Positions 1 through 7,330 of a stretch of 64,000 nucleotides of DNA are shown piece after piece. A program made the position numbers and the translations under genes. Source of the stretch: Myxococcaceae bacterium (GTDB lineage: Bacteria > Myxococcota > Myxococcia > Myxococcales > Myxococcaceae); the NCBI GenBank assembly GCA_016793095.1, contig JAEUJQ010000027.1, positions 62,001-126,000 of the forward strand, read 5' to 3'. The notes below the pieces were generated by a model that saw only the letters and a program-made list of their open reading frames with translations, did no database searches and was not told the origin of the DNA. Each line of letters opens with the position of its first letter. Positions within the stretch are counted from its first letter, which is position 1.

Positions 1-1046
1 CACGAGGCGAGGGCGTCGGGCGAGATGTCGGGCGTGTCGATGGAGATGGGGCCCGCCTCTTTCACCGAGCCCGTCACGGCGACGTCGCCCTTGTCGGAGA
101 GCCGCACGTCCTTCACGCCGTTGGTGCCGATGGCGCCGACGCCGACCGTGGTGCCTTCGTCGGCGCCCTTGCGGTCGCTGGCGAGCAGATCGCCGGCCGT
201 CGCGACGCGGACGTCCGAGGCGCCCTTCATCGCGTCCCCAACGCTGCCCACGTGGCTCGAGTCCTTGAGGAGATCGGCCGCGAGCCCGTCCTCGCCGCCG
301 ACCGCGCCGATCACCTTCAGCATGCCCATGCGCGCGAGCTTCGACTTCATCGCGTCACCGGTGATCGCGCCCTTCGGCTTCGCGGGGGCAGCGTCGGCGA
401 CGGCGGGCTTCGGAGGCTTCACCACCTCAGCGGGCTTCTCGGGCGCCTGGGGAACGGCCGGCTCGACGAGCTTCTTCGGCATCGGGAGCAGCACCGCCGC
501 GTGGCGATCGAGCTGCAGCTCCTCGAGGCTGAGCTCCTGCTCGACGGGGGTCGGCTGTGCCCACACGTAGCCAGCGCCCACCAGGTGCGCCGTCAGGGAC
601 AAGGCCATCGCCACCACGAAGGCGCGGTCGAGCTGCGCCGTGAGACCGCGGGCGCCCTTCGGCAGCTCGAGCTGCGGCGGCGGCGCGCTGGGCGTGACGA
701 GCTGGAAGAGGACGGTCACGTCGCCCACCTTCACCCGGCCCCTCGACCCCCGTGGCAACGAGAGCTCTGACCCGGGAACGTCGGCGAGCGCCTGCTCCAC
801 GCCTCCGAGCGACACCCGCCCCTCGGCGGCACCGCCCTTCACCAACAGCGCGGCGTCCTTCGTCACCTTGAAGAGCGTCACCGCCTTCGGCAGCTCGCCC
901 ATCGGCACGCAGAACGTGCTCTTCGGGTCTGCGCCGACGGAGATGGTGGCCTTCTTCCCGGGCTCCAGCGTGCGATCCTCGATGATGCGTCCAGCGTGGA
1001 TGAGGGCGATGCGGAGCGCCTGGGCGGTCGAGGTCGTCGCGGTCAT
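1..1046 (-). CDS. AgmX/PglI-type protein (GltG-like), 3' end truncated by the window edge
   Basis: The reading frame starts at the ATG complementary to 1044-1046, just after a strong GGGAGGAG ribosome site, and runs off the left edge after about 348 codons. The first ~120 residues form a globular region. A single membrane segment follows (around residues 140-160, AFVVAMALSLTAHLVGAG). A Pro/Lys/Val-rich spacer comes next, then a segment reading MKSKLARMGMLKVIGAVGG and continuing with GVGAIGTNGVKDV. That order (membrane anchor, Pro-rich spacer, MGMLK.IG segment) is typical of the myxobacterial AgmX/PglI family, whose TonB-like C-terminal domain would lie outside the window. Relatives include gliding-motility components that span the periplasm in Myxococcus. 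The family call is fairly firm; a motility role is inference, because the diagnostic C-terminus is missing. Confidence 0.7.
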   Translation of the reverse strand, partial: MTATTSTAQALRIALIHAGRIIEDRTLEPGKKATISVGADPKSTFCVPMGELPKAVTLFKVTKDAALLVKGGAAEGRVSLGGVEQALADVPGSELSLPRGSRGRVKVGDVTVLFQLVTPSAPPPQLELPKGARGLTAQLDRAFVVAMALSLTAHLVGAGYVWAQPTPVEQELSLEELQLDRHAAVLLPMPKKLVEPAVPQAPEKPAEVVKPPKPAVADAAPAKPKGAITGDAMKSKLARMGMLKVIGAVGGEDGLAADLLKDSSHVGSVGDAMKGASDVRVATAGDLLASDRKGADEGTTVGVGAIGTNGVKDVRLSDKGDVAVTGSVKEAGPISIDTPDISPDALAS

Positions 1047-1085
1047 GCTCCTCCCGACAGCACCTGCCTGATCAGGGTTCCCCGC

Positions 1086-1130
1086 GAGATAGAGCCCTAT
1101 TGACTCTTTCTCGCCCCGGCGCGCAGACTG
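1086..1130. promoter_or_regulatory. Divergent promoter region (candidate elements)
   Basis: The 90-bp gap between two divergent genes holds TATCTC on the minus strand (1091 down to 1086), which could be a -10 for the AgmX-like gene about 40 bp from its start. On the plus strand TTGACT (1100-1105) could be a -35 for the ADP-ribosylglycohydrolase, with a weak CAGACT (1124-1129) 18 bp downstream and 7 bp before the ATG. This is motif reading only. Confidence 0.3.
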
Positions 1131-1136
1131 ACGTCC

Positions 1137-2033
1137 ATGACACCTTCGGAGCGGCTGAGCCTCGCGTGGAGATCGCTGGACGGGCTGTCGGTGGGCGACG
1201 CGCTCGGGGAGCAGTTCTTCGGGCCTGAGCGCACCGTGCTGGATCGCATCGAGCGTCGGGAGGTGCCGGCGGGCCGATGGCCGTACACGGACGACACGGA
1301 GATGGCCCTGGGCATCGTCGAGGTGCTGGCTGAGCGGGGCGTCGTCGATCAGGAGCTGCTGGCCGACGTCTTCGCGCGCCGGTTCCGCGCCAATCGGCAC
1401 CGCGGCTACGGCGGGACGGCGCAGACGATCCTCGAGGCGATTGGCGACAAGGCGCCCTGGCAGCAGGTGAGCCGCCGGGTGTTCGGGGGCGAAGGCTCTC
1501 AGGGGAATGGCGCCGCGATGCGGGCGGCTCCCGTCGGCGCGTACTTCTTCGATGACGACGAGCAGGTGATCGTCCAGGCGCGCCGATCGGCCGAGGTCAC
1601 GCACGCGCACCCTGACGGGCAGGCTGGCGCGATCGCCGTCGCGCTGGCGGCCGCGTTCGTCACCCGCGATCCGGGGATGCGGGACGGCGATGAGCTGCTG
1701 CGGTGGGTGGCCGAACGCACGCCGCCGGGCCCGACCCGTGACGGCCTCGAGCGCGCGAGAGAGCTGCCGCTGCACGGGCCCCTCTTCCGCGCCATCGCCC
1801 TCGGCACGGGCCAGAACGTCATCTCGAGCGACACGGTGCCGTTCGCCCTCTTCTGCGCGGCGCGCTGCCTCACCGACTACGAGGCGGCGCTGTGGACGAC
1901 GGTCGCGGGGCTCGGCGATCGCGACACCACCTGCGCGATCGTCGGCAGCATCGTCGCCATGAACCGGCAGGCGACGATCCCTCGAGGGTGGCTCGAGGCG
2001 CGAGAGGTCCTGGGGCGCACGTCGGCGTGGTGA
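1137..2033 (+). CDS. ADP-ribosylglycohydrolase family protein (DraG-like)
   Basis: A 298-residue protein of normal length for this family. It has GDALGEQF near residue 20, the metal-binding TDDTEMA at 51-57, GNGAAMRAAPVG in the middle and GDRDTTCAIVGSI near the C-terminus. These are the acidic motifs that hold two Mg ions in DraG/ARH enzymes, which remove ADP-ribose from modified proteins, nucleic acids or small molecules. No signal peptide is seen, so it should be cytoplasmic. There is no ADP-ribosyltransferase or nitrogenase gene nearby, so the substrate cannot be inferred. It is divergent from the AgmX-like gene and probably a single-gene unit. Confidence 0.88.
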   Translation: MTPSERLSLAWRSLDGLSVGDALGEQFFGPERTVLDRIERREVPAGRWPYTDDTEMALGIVEVLAERGVVDQELLADVFARRFRANRHRGYGGTAQTILEAIGDKAPWQQVSRRVFGGEGSQGNGAAMRAAPVGAYFFDDDEQVIVQARRSAEVTHAHPDGQAGAIAVALAAAFVTRDPGMRDGDELLRWVAERTPPGPTRDGLERARELPLHGPLFRAIALGTGQNVISSDTVPFALFCAARCLTDYEAALWTTVAGLGDRDTTCAIVGSIVAMNRQATIPRGWLEAREVLGRTSAW

Positions 2034-2065
2034 TGGTTCCTACGGACTGACGACCGGACCTCGGC

Positions 2066-2071
2066 GACAAT
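2066..2071 (+). promoter_or_regulatory. Candidate -10 hexamer of a leaderless promoter
   Basis: GACAAT ends 6 bp before the ATG of the PilZ gene, and no Shine-Dalgarno sequence is visible. If used, the transcript would begin at or next to the start codon. No convincing -35 was seen. Confidence 0.3.
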
Positions 2072-2077
2072 CGCCGC

Positions 2078-3106
2078 ATGGAAGACAGCCAACAGCAGGA
2101 GTTCTTCCGCTCGGTATCCGAGGCGTTCGAGCGCAACCGGGAAGCGGCGATGCAGAGCTTCGAGCTCATCCTGCTCGGCCTCGTCATCATCCTCGCGGCG
2201 ATGCAGGCCGTCGGGTACCTGCGACGCAGACGCGGCCTGGTCCTGGGAGTCGAGCAGATCGCGTTCCAGCGCGGCCTCACGAGGGACGAGCTGGCGCTGG
2301 TGCTCGACCTCGCGCGCGTGGGCGGAGTGCCGCCGCTGCGGCTCTTGACGCACCTCGACGTCTTCGAGCGGGTGACAGGCAAGGCGTTGTCGGGCGCGCT
2401 GTCGGTCTTCCTGTCGGGCGAGCCGTTGGCGAACCAGGTTCGCCGAATCCGCCATGCGCTGCACTTCGATGTCCTCCCCGCGCACGCGCCGCTGCTGACG
2501 ACGCGGGAGCTGTCGCCGGGAACCGCCGTGCACTTCGGCGCGAACCATGGCCAGGTCTCGCACCTCGACGAGGCGCACCTCGAGGTCGAGCTGCGTGAGC
2601 CGGTGAGCCTCGAGCGTGGGACGACGGTCACCCTCATCCTCACCCACGCCCGCGAGGCCCGGTATGAGCTCCACTGCCGGCTGACCGAGGTCCGGAACGG
2701 CACCCAGCTCCTCCTCGCTCACGACGAGGCGCCGGTGCGCGTGCAGCAGCGTGAGTACGTGCGCGCGAAGGCGGCCGGGCCGATCCGTCTGGTCGCCGTC
2801 TCCTGGCCAGGCCACTCGATCGAGCAGCGGGAGATCGAGGGCCAGCTCGTCGATCTCAGCGGCGGGGGCGCGCTGGTGACCTGTCACACGGTGCTCCCGC
2901 CCGGCGTGCGCTTCACGGCGACCTTCTCGGCGGGCGAGCAGATCTTCTCGAAGCTCGACGGAGTGGTGATCGCGACCCACGGAAGAGACGCCGGCACCTT
3001 CGAGCTGCACCTCGAGTTCCCCCGTCTGCCCCCCGCCGAGCGGGAGCGCCTCATCGGTGCCGTCGCGAAGCTGCAGGCGACGGAGCAGCGCGCCGCGCGA
3101 GCGTGA
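2078..3106 (+). CDS. Membrane-anchored PilZ-domain protein
   Basis: 342 residues. A single hydrophobic helix lies near residues 28-46 (FELILLGLVIILAAMQAVGY), followed by RRRR-type positive charges. That suggests an N-terminal anchor with the rest in the cytoplasm. The C-terminal third carries the PilZ signature: an arginine motif in QREYVRAKA and, about 40 residues later, DLSGGGALV (D-x-S-x-x-G). These residues bind cyclic di-GMP in characterised PilZ domains. The middle 150 residues are charged and not recognised. Likely role: a membrane-linked c-di-GMP receptor; its target is unknown and the neighbours give no clue. Confidence 0.8.
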   Translation: MEDSQQQEFFRSVSEAFERNREAAMQSFELILLGLVIILAAMQAVGYLRRRRGLVLGVEQIAFQRGLTRDELALVLDLARVGGVPPLRLLTHLDVFERVTGKALSGALSVFLSGEPLANQVRRIRHALHFDVLPAHAPLLTTRELSPGTAVHFGANHGQVSHLDEAHLEVELREPVSLERGTTVTLILTHAREARYELHCRLTEVRNGTQLLLAHDEAPVRVQQREYVRAKAAGPIRLVAVSWPGHSIEQREIEGQLVDLSGGGALVTCHTVLPPGVRFTATFSAGEQIFSKLDGVVIATHGRDAGTFELHLEFPRLPPAERERLIGAVAKLQATEQRAARA

Positions 3107-3122
3107 GGGCGCTGGTCGCTGC

Positions 3123-3128
3123 TACAAA
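3123..3128 (+). promoter_or_regulatory. Candidate -10 hexamer of a leaderless promoter
   Basis: TACAAA ends 6 bp before the ATG at 3135, with no ribosome site between them. It belongs to a recurring pattern in this window (see findings). Confidence 0.3.
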
Positions 3129-3134
3129 CGCCTC

Positions 3135-4625
3135 ATGCGCGCGCTTCTCCTGCTGGGAATGGGCTGGGGGCTCCTGGTGTGTGGCACCGGTTGCGGCTCG
3201 TCGGTGGTGACCACGGCCGGGAAGGACGGTGGAGCTGGGGGCGGTGCGGGCTCCATGTGCGCGAGTCCTCGCGTGCTCTGCAACACGTTCTGCGTGGACC
3301 TCGCGACGAACCTCGACCACTGCGGGAGATGCAGCAACCCCTGCTCGGGAACGGCGACGTGCGCGAATGGACAGTGCAGCACAGGAGGTGGCTCGGCAGC
3401 AGGCGGCTCGGCAGCAGGCGGCTCAGCAGCAGGCGGCTCAGCAGCGGGCGGCTCGGCGGCGGGCGGCTCGGCGGCGGGCGGCTCGGCGGCGGGCGGCTCA
3501 GCGGCGGGCGGCTCAGCAGCGGGCGGCTCGGCGGGCGGCTCAGCAGCGGGCGGCTCAGCAGCGGGCGGCTCGGCGGGCGGCTCAGCAGCGGGCGGCTCAG
3601 CAGCGGGCGGCTCAGCAGCGGGCGGCTCGGCGGGCGGGTCCGCGGGCGGTGGCTCTGCAGGCGGTGGCTCTGCAGGCGGTGGCTCTGCAGGCGGTGGCTC
3701 TGCAGGCGGTGGCTCTGCAGGCGGTGGCTCGGCAGCCGGTGGTTCTGCAGGCGGTGGCTCTACGGCCGGTGGTTCGGCAGCCGGTGGCTCTGCAGGCGGT
3801 GGCTCTGCAGGCGGTGGTTCTGCAGCGGGTGGCTCGACAGCGGGTGGCTCGGCCGCGGGCGGTGTGGCTCCCCTGACCATCGCGTACGCCACGAGCCCGA
3901 ACGGTCCGGCCCAGGCGAGCATCCCGACCGGCTCCACCATCTACGGCCGCCTCGAGAACGCACCCGCGACCGGCGTCCAGGCCTGCACCCACCCGGCGGG
4001 TTCGACAGACTGCTCGTCACCCCCGACGAACTGGGCCACCTTCCCCGCGAACGGCTGGACCTACGACGCTTTGGCCTCGACCTGGCGCGCGACGATCGCG
4101 CCCAACTCGTTCCCACCCGGACAGTACGTGTCCTTCGCGCGCAACACGACCACCGGCCAGACCGCGACGCCACGCACCATCACGCTCACCGGCCCCAGCA
4201 CCATCTACTCTGCGACGCTCGATGGACCCGCCGCCGCGAGTCTGCGCGTACGCCAGACCATCTATGGGCGGATCACCGGCAGCAGCGCGATGACGCAGGC
4301 CTGCTCGGAGGCGCAGGGCAGCGGCTCCTGCGCGAACCTCGCGAACTGGGCCACCTTCCCTGCGAACGGCTGGACATGGGACGGGAGCGTGTGGCGCGCG
4401 ACCATCGCGGCCAACAGCTTTCCACCTGGCACCTACACCAGCTACGCGCTCGACGTGGCGACCGGCTCTCGCGCGGCGCCCGTCACCGTCACGCTCACGC
4501 TCACCTGCGCGTGGACGGCCATCGTCCCCGGGCCCGTCCCGCCGCCCACGACGCCGTGCAGCGCTTCGAACGAGGGCGCGATGGAGCTGGCCAACGGCTA
4601 CACGTGGACCTGCGCCTGTCAGTGA
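3135..4625 (+). CDS. Lipoprotein with Cys motif, long Gly/Ser/Ala linker and two repeat domains
   Basis: 496 residues. The start at 3135 is chosen because it directly gives a signal sequence (MRALLLLGMGWGLLVCGTGC), with a plausible though non-ideal lipobox ending GTGC. A Cys-rich module follows (CNTFC...CGRCSNPC...CANGQC), resembling the stigma1-like Cys motif common in myxobacterial secreted proteins. Next is a ~160-residue linker of GGSAA and GGGSA units. The C-terminal ~230 residues are two tandem copies of a beta-rich domain, each with IYGR, NWATFPANGWT and WRATIA.NSFPPG. It is presumably surface-exposed on a flexible stalk. No enzymatic motif is seen and the function is unknown. Confidence 0.8.
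   Translation: MRALLLLGMGWGLLVCGTGCGSSVVTTAGKDGGAGGGAGSMCASPRVLCNTFCVDLATNLDHCGRCSNPCSGTATCANGQCSTGGGSAAGGSAAGGSAAGGSAAGGSAAGGSAAGGSAAGGSAAGGSAAGGSAGGSAAGGSAAGGSAGGSAAGGSAAGGSAAGGSAGGSAGGGSAGGGSAGGGSAGGGSAGGGSAGGGSAAGGSAGGGSTAGGSAAGGSAGGGSAGGGSAAGGSTAGGSAAGGVAPLTIAYATSPNGPAQASIPTGSTIYGRLENAPATGVQACTHPAGSTDCSSPPTNWATFPANGWTYDALASTWRATIAPNSFPPGQYVSFARNTTTGQTATPRTITLTGPSTIYSATLDGPAAASLRVRQTIYGRITGSSAMTQACSEAQGSGSCANLANWATFPANGWTWDGSVWRATIAANSFPPGTYTSYALDVATGSRAAPVTVTLTLTCAWTAIVPGPVPPPTTPCSASNEGAMELANGYTWTCACQ
3384..3863 (+). repeat. 15-bp coding minisatellite (GGSAA/GGGSA linker)
   Basis: Tandem 15-bp units inside the lipoprotein gene. The first half uses GGCGGCTCAGCAGC-like units (GGSAA). The second half, from about 3640, switches to GGCGGTGGCTCTGCA (GGGSA). 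A few units are shortened by 3-6 bp but always in frame. The sharp change of unit suggests two separate rounds of expansion. Confidence 0.9.
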
Positions 4626-4657
4626 GGTGACGCGGCGCGAGTGACTCGCGCTTCACC
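4626..4657 (+). terminator. Hairpin after the linker lipoprotein (weak terminator candidate)
   Basis: GCGCGAG (4635-4641) pairs perfectly with CTCGCGC (4645-4651) around a TGA loop. An outer GGTGA/TCACC pairing can extend it. There is no T-tract, so it could equally be a 3'-end stabiliser. Confidence 0.35.
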
Positions 4658-4695
4658 GCTGGCGCGAATCACGCCCTCGATCGCGGGTGGCCTGC

Positions 4696-4701
4696 TATCT
4701 G
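4696..4701 (+). promoter_or_regulatory. Candidate -10 hexamer of a leaderless promoter
   Basis: TATCTG ends 6 bp before the ATG at 4708. It supports that ATG over the in-frame GTG at 4687, which would lie upstream of this element. Confidence 0.3.
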
Positions 4702-4707
4702 CGGCGA

Positions 4708-5691
4708 ATGCACGCAGGCCGGCACTACTCGGTTCGGGAAGTCATCGCCTGGACGCGCTTCGCCATCGTCCTGTTCCTGCTGGTGGCGACCGTGCCCACG
4801 GTGGCCTGGGCAGTGTTCGACCAGCACTGGCTCGTGCTGCCGTGGCAGCCGGTCGCGCTCGTCGGCACCGCGGTGGCCTTCGTCACCGGCTTCCAGAACA
4901 ACGCAGCGTACGGCCGGCTCTGGGAGGCGCGGCAGATCTGGGGCTCCATCATCAACCTGAGCCGCACGTGGGGAGTCCAGGTGCTCGACCTGCCCATCAC
5001 GACGCCCGCCGTGAAGAAGCAGCTCATCGAGCGGCACCTGGCGTGGTTGACGGCGCTGCGCTTCCAGCTGCGGGAGAAGCGCACCTGGGAGACGGTGGAC
5101 CGGCACGACAACCGCAGCTACCAGCACTTCTACGAGGTGCCGGAGTGGCAGTCGGACCTCTCCACCGAGCTGAAGGCCCTGTTGAACGAGACCGAGCACG
5201 CGCAGGTGCTCGCGACGAAGAACCGCGCCACCCACGCGCTCGCAGCGCAGTCGAGGGAGCTCGCGGCGCTGGCGGCGAAGGGCGCGCTGACCGACCTGCG
5301 CTTCATCGAGCTCGAGCGCACCATCGCCGCGCTCTACGACGCGCAGGGCCGCTGCGAGCGCATCAAGAACTTCCCCTACCCGCGCCAGTTCGCGACGCTC
5401 AACGGCTACTTCAAGACGGCGCTGGTCGCGGCGCTCCCGTTCGCGCTCCTGCCCGAGTTCCACAAGCTCGGGCCGGCGTTCGTGTGGGTCACCATTCCGA
5501 GCTCGACCATCGTGTCGTGGATCTTCCACATGCTCGAGAAGATCGGCGAGGCGTCTGAGAACCCGTTCATGGGCGGCCCCAACGACGTGCCCATCAGCGC
5601 GATGGCGCGCACCATCGAGATCGACCTGCGCGAGCTGCTCGGTGAGGCTCCCCCGCCCGCGCTCGCCCCGAAGAACAACATCCTCAGCTGA
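4708..5691 (+). CDS. Bestrophin-family ion channel (UPF0187/YneE-like)
   Basis: 327 residues, normal for bacterial bestrophins. The N-terminal part has two hydrophobic segments (FAIVLFLLVATVPTVAW and PVALVGTAVAFVTGF). The second is followed by QNNAAYGRLWEARQIWG, the most conserved motif of the family. Two further hydrophobic stretches (AALPFALLPEF; WVTIPSSTIVSWIFHML) lie near residues 240-275. The C-terminal FMGGPNDVPISAMARTIEID matches the conserved tail. Bacterial homologues form pentameric inner-membrane channels. Ion selectivity cannot be read from sequence. No operon partner is seen. Confidence 0.88.
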   Translation: MHAGRHYSVREVIAWTRFAIVLFLLVATVPTVAWAVFDQHWLVLPWQPVALVGTAVAFVTGFQNNAAYGRLWEARQIWGSIINLSRTWGVQVLDLPITTPAVKKQLIERHLAWLTALRFQLREKRTWETVDRHDNRSYQHFYEVPEWQSDLSTELKALLNETEHAQVLATKNRATHALAAQSRELAALAAKGALTDLRFIELERTIAALYDAQGRCERIKNFPYPRQFATLNGYFKTALVAALPFALLPEFHKLGPAFVWVTIPSSTIVSWIFHMLEKIGEASENPFMGGPNDVPISAMARTIEIDLRELLGEAPPPALAPKNNILS

Positions 5692-5708
5692 GCGGACGAG
5701 CGGCTCCG

Positions 5709-5940
5709 GACTCTGCGAGCCACGCCAGTCGCCCAGGCCGTGCGCGTCACCCCGCCGTCGCGGCTCGGGCGGCTCCGCGAGGATGGCTGACTCTGCGAGC
5801 CACGCCAGTCGCCCAGGCCGTGCGCGTCACCCCGCCGTCGCGGCTCCGCGAGGATCGCTCAGCGCTGACTCTGCCAGGTCCCCACGCCGGTCGCCCACGC
5901 ATCGAGCCAGGCCTTGAGCGTCACCCCGCCGTCGCGGCTC
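5709..5940. repeat. Three tandem ~78-80-bp repeats derived from a gene's 3' end
   Basis: Units begin with GACTCTG at 5709, 5789 and 5867. Each contains CGCCAGTCGCCCA or a variant of it, and ends in CACCCCGCCGTCGCGGCTC. Units 1 and 2 are almost identical. Unit 3 is diverged and is the actual 3' end of the minus-strand esterase gene (its stop is at 5859-5861). Units 1 and 2 therefore look like downstream duplications of that gene's last codons, lying between the convergent bestrophin and esterase genes. Confidence 0.85.
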
Positions 5941-7256
5941 GAGAGGGACGCGCTGACGCCGCCATCGACCAGGACCACCCCCGCGCCAGGCAACAGCACA
6001 TGGTCGTCGCCAGGCCGCACGAAGTACTTCGAGGTGGCGCGGGCATCGTACGTTGGCAGCACCTGCGCGAGCCCGTTGACGTAGGCGGCGGTCGGCGGGG
6101 TCGCCCACCCGGCGGTCGTGCCCGGAGAGTAGAAGAACCGGGCGATCACCTGATCTCCATCGGTGGCCAGCAGCGCGACGCGCGAGGTCGGGGCCGAGGC
6201 GAGCTGGTGCTCGAGGACCTCGGGGAAGCCTCCGTCGCATGTCGTGCAGGCGGCTGGCACCTGCAGGTTCCACTCGCGCCGCATCGCATCGAAGTAGGGC
6301 GAGTCGATCATCGGAGAAGAGTCTGCGAGCAGGTGCACCTGGGCCTCGGGGAAGGCCGCGCGCACGCGGTGCAGGTTCAGGTTCGTGCCGTACCCTCCGC
6401 CTGAGATGCCCACCAGCCAGACCACTCCGACTGACGGGTGCCGGGCGCGCAGCCACGCGAGGTAGGCGTCGAGGTTGCGCGCGCCGTGGAACCGGTGCGT
6501 GCGGGCGACCGGCATGTCGAAGAGGCCTGCCTTCGTGAAGTAGGTCCGGGTCGCGTCTCCCGCGTGCAGGTCGCCCGTGCAGTAGGGCACGAAGGCCCAG
6601 GATGCGTTCCGCAGCGGGTTCTCCGGGCGGCGCGCGAAGAACACCGAGCCCTTGATCTGGTTGAGCTCGGTGGAGAACGCCCCACCCCCGTCTCCAGGGA
6701 ACGGATCGGGGTGGCTCACGTAGACGGCGAGGGGCCTCGTCCCACCGGGGATGTCCGCCAGACAGAACGAGTCGGTGCCGTAGTTGCAGATGGGGCCCCA
6801 GCGGTAGAGCGAGGGCTGGCACATGCCGTTGTTCCAGCAGGCGCCACCGCCCTGCAGGAAGACCACCAGCTCGTCCGTCGCGCCGGCGTTGTAGCCGATG
6901 CCCGCCGGAGCTCCGAGGGCGCACGCGGTGCCGCTCACGGGGAAGAAGGCCCAGTTCGGATCTCCCCTGCCGACGCCGGCGTCCGTTCCCGCGTCGGCTT
7001 CACCGCCGCCCGTGCCACCGGCGATACCGCCCGCAGCGCCCCCTGCCAGGCCGCCGGCGACTCCGCCTGCGACGCCTCCCGCGCCGCCGCCCACGCCTCC
7101 AGACGCCCCTCCCGCGCCACCACCAGCCGCGCCTCCGCCCTGCGCACCACCATCAGCGAGACCGCCAGCGCCGCCACCGGCAGCCGGGCCCGGACCTGGA
7201 ACCCCGCCGCCGCACGCGCACAGCGCCACCACCACCACCCGAAGGAGCGTCTTCAT
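5859..7256 (-). CDS. Pectinacetylesterase/Notum-like serine hydrolase lipoprotein
   Basis: 465 residues. The start at 7256 yields a lipoprotein signal (MKTLLRVVVVALCAC). A ~70-residue Gly/Ala-rich linker follows (AGGGAGG, AGGVAGG). The catalytic region has YNAGATDELVVFLQGGGACW, a nucleophile motif GISGGGYG and GDDHVLL near the C-terminus as the likely histidine motif. The layout (LQGGGACW early, G-x-S-x-G in the middle, a distal Asp/His) is that of the pectinacetylesterase/Notum family, which removes acyl groups from polysaccharides or proteins. The actual substrate is unknown. The first ATG at 7274 would merely extend the signal peptide. Confidence 0.75.
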   Translation of the reverse strand: MKTLLRVVVVALCACGGGVPGPGPAAGGGAGGLADGGAQGGGAAGGGAGGASGGVGGGAGGVAGGVAGGLAGGAAGGIAGGTGGGEADAGTDAGVGRGDPNWAFFPVSGTACALGAPAGIGYNAGATDELVVFLQGGGACWNNGMCQPSLYRWGPICNYGTDSFCLADIPGGTRPLAVYVSHPDPFPGDGGGAFSTELNQIKGSVFFARRPENPLRNASWAFVPYCTGDLHAGDATRTYFTKAGLFDMPVARTHRFHGARNLDAYLAWLRARHPSVGVVWLVGISGGGYGTNLNLHRVRAAFPEAQVHLLADSSPMIDSPYFDAMRREWNLQVPAACTTCDGGFPEVLEHQLASAPTSRVALLATDGDQVIARFFYSPGTTAGWATPPTAAYVNGLAQVLPTYDARATSKYFVRPGDDHVLLPGAGVVLVDGGVSASLSSRDGGVTLKAWLDAWATGVGTWQSQR

Positions 7257-7330
7257 CAGGACGGACTCTGACACCGCGGCCAGAGAAAACAGAAAAAGCC
7301 CGCCGAACGCGCTAGAACCCTGCGTCGTTC

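Noticed and set aside
1877-3010. Long minus-strand frame opposite the PilZ gene
   Set aside because: Composition is the usual high-GC shadow (Arg/Ala/His-rich) and it has no domain; the plus strand encodes clear PilZ motifs.
3384-3863. Regular tandem repeat resembling a CRISPR array
   Set aside because: Units are 15 bp, contiguous without spacers, and encode GGSAA/GGGSA in frame; no cas genes are present.
3122-3940. Minus-strand frame full of PPAEPPA repeats
   Set aside because: It is the antisense of the Gly/Ser/Ala linker minisatellite; the plus frame has the signal peptide and globular repeats.
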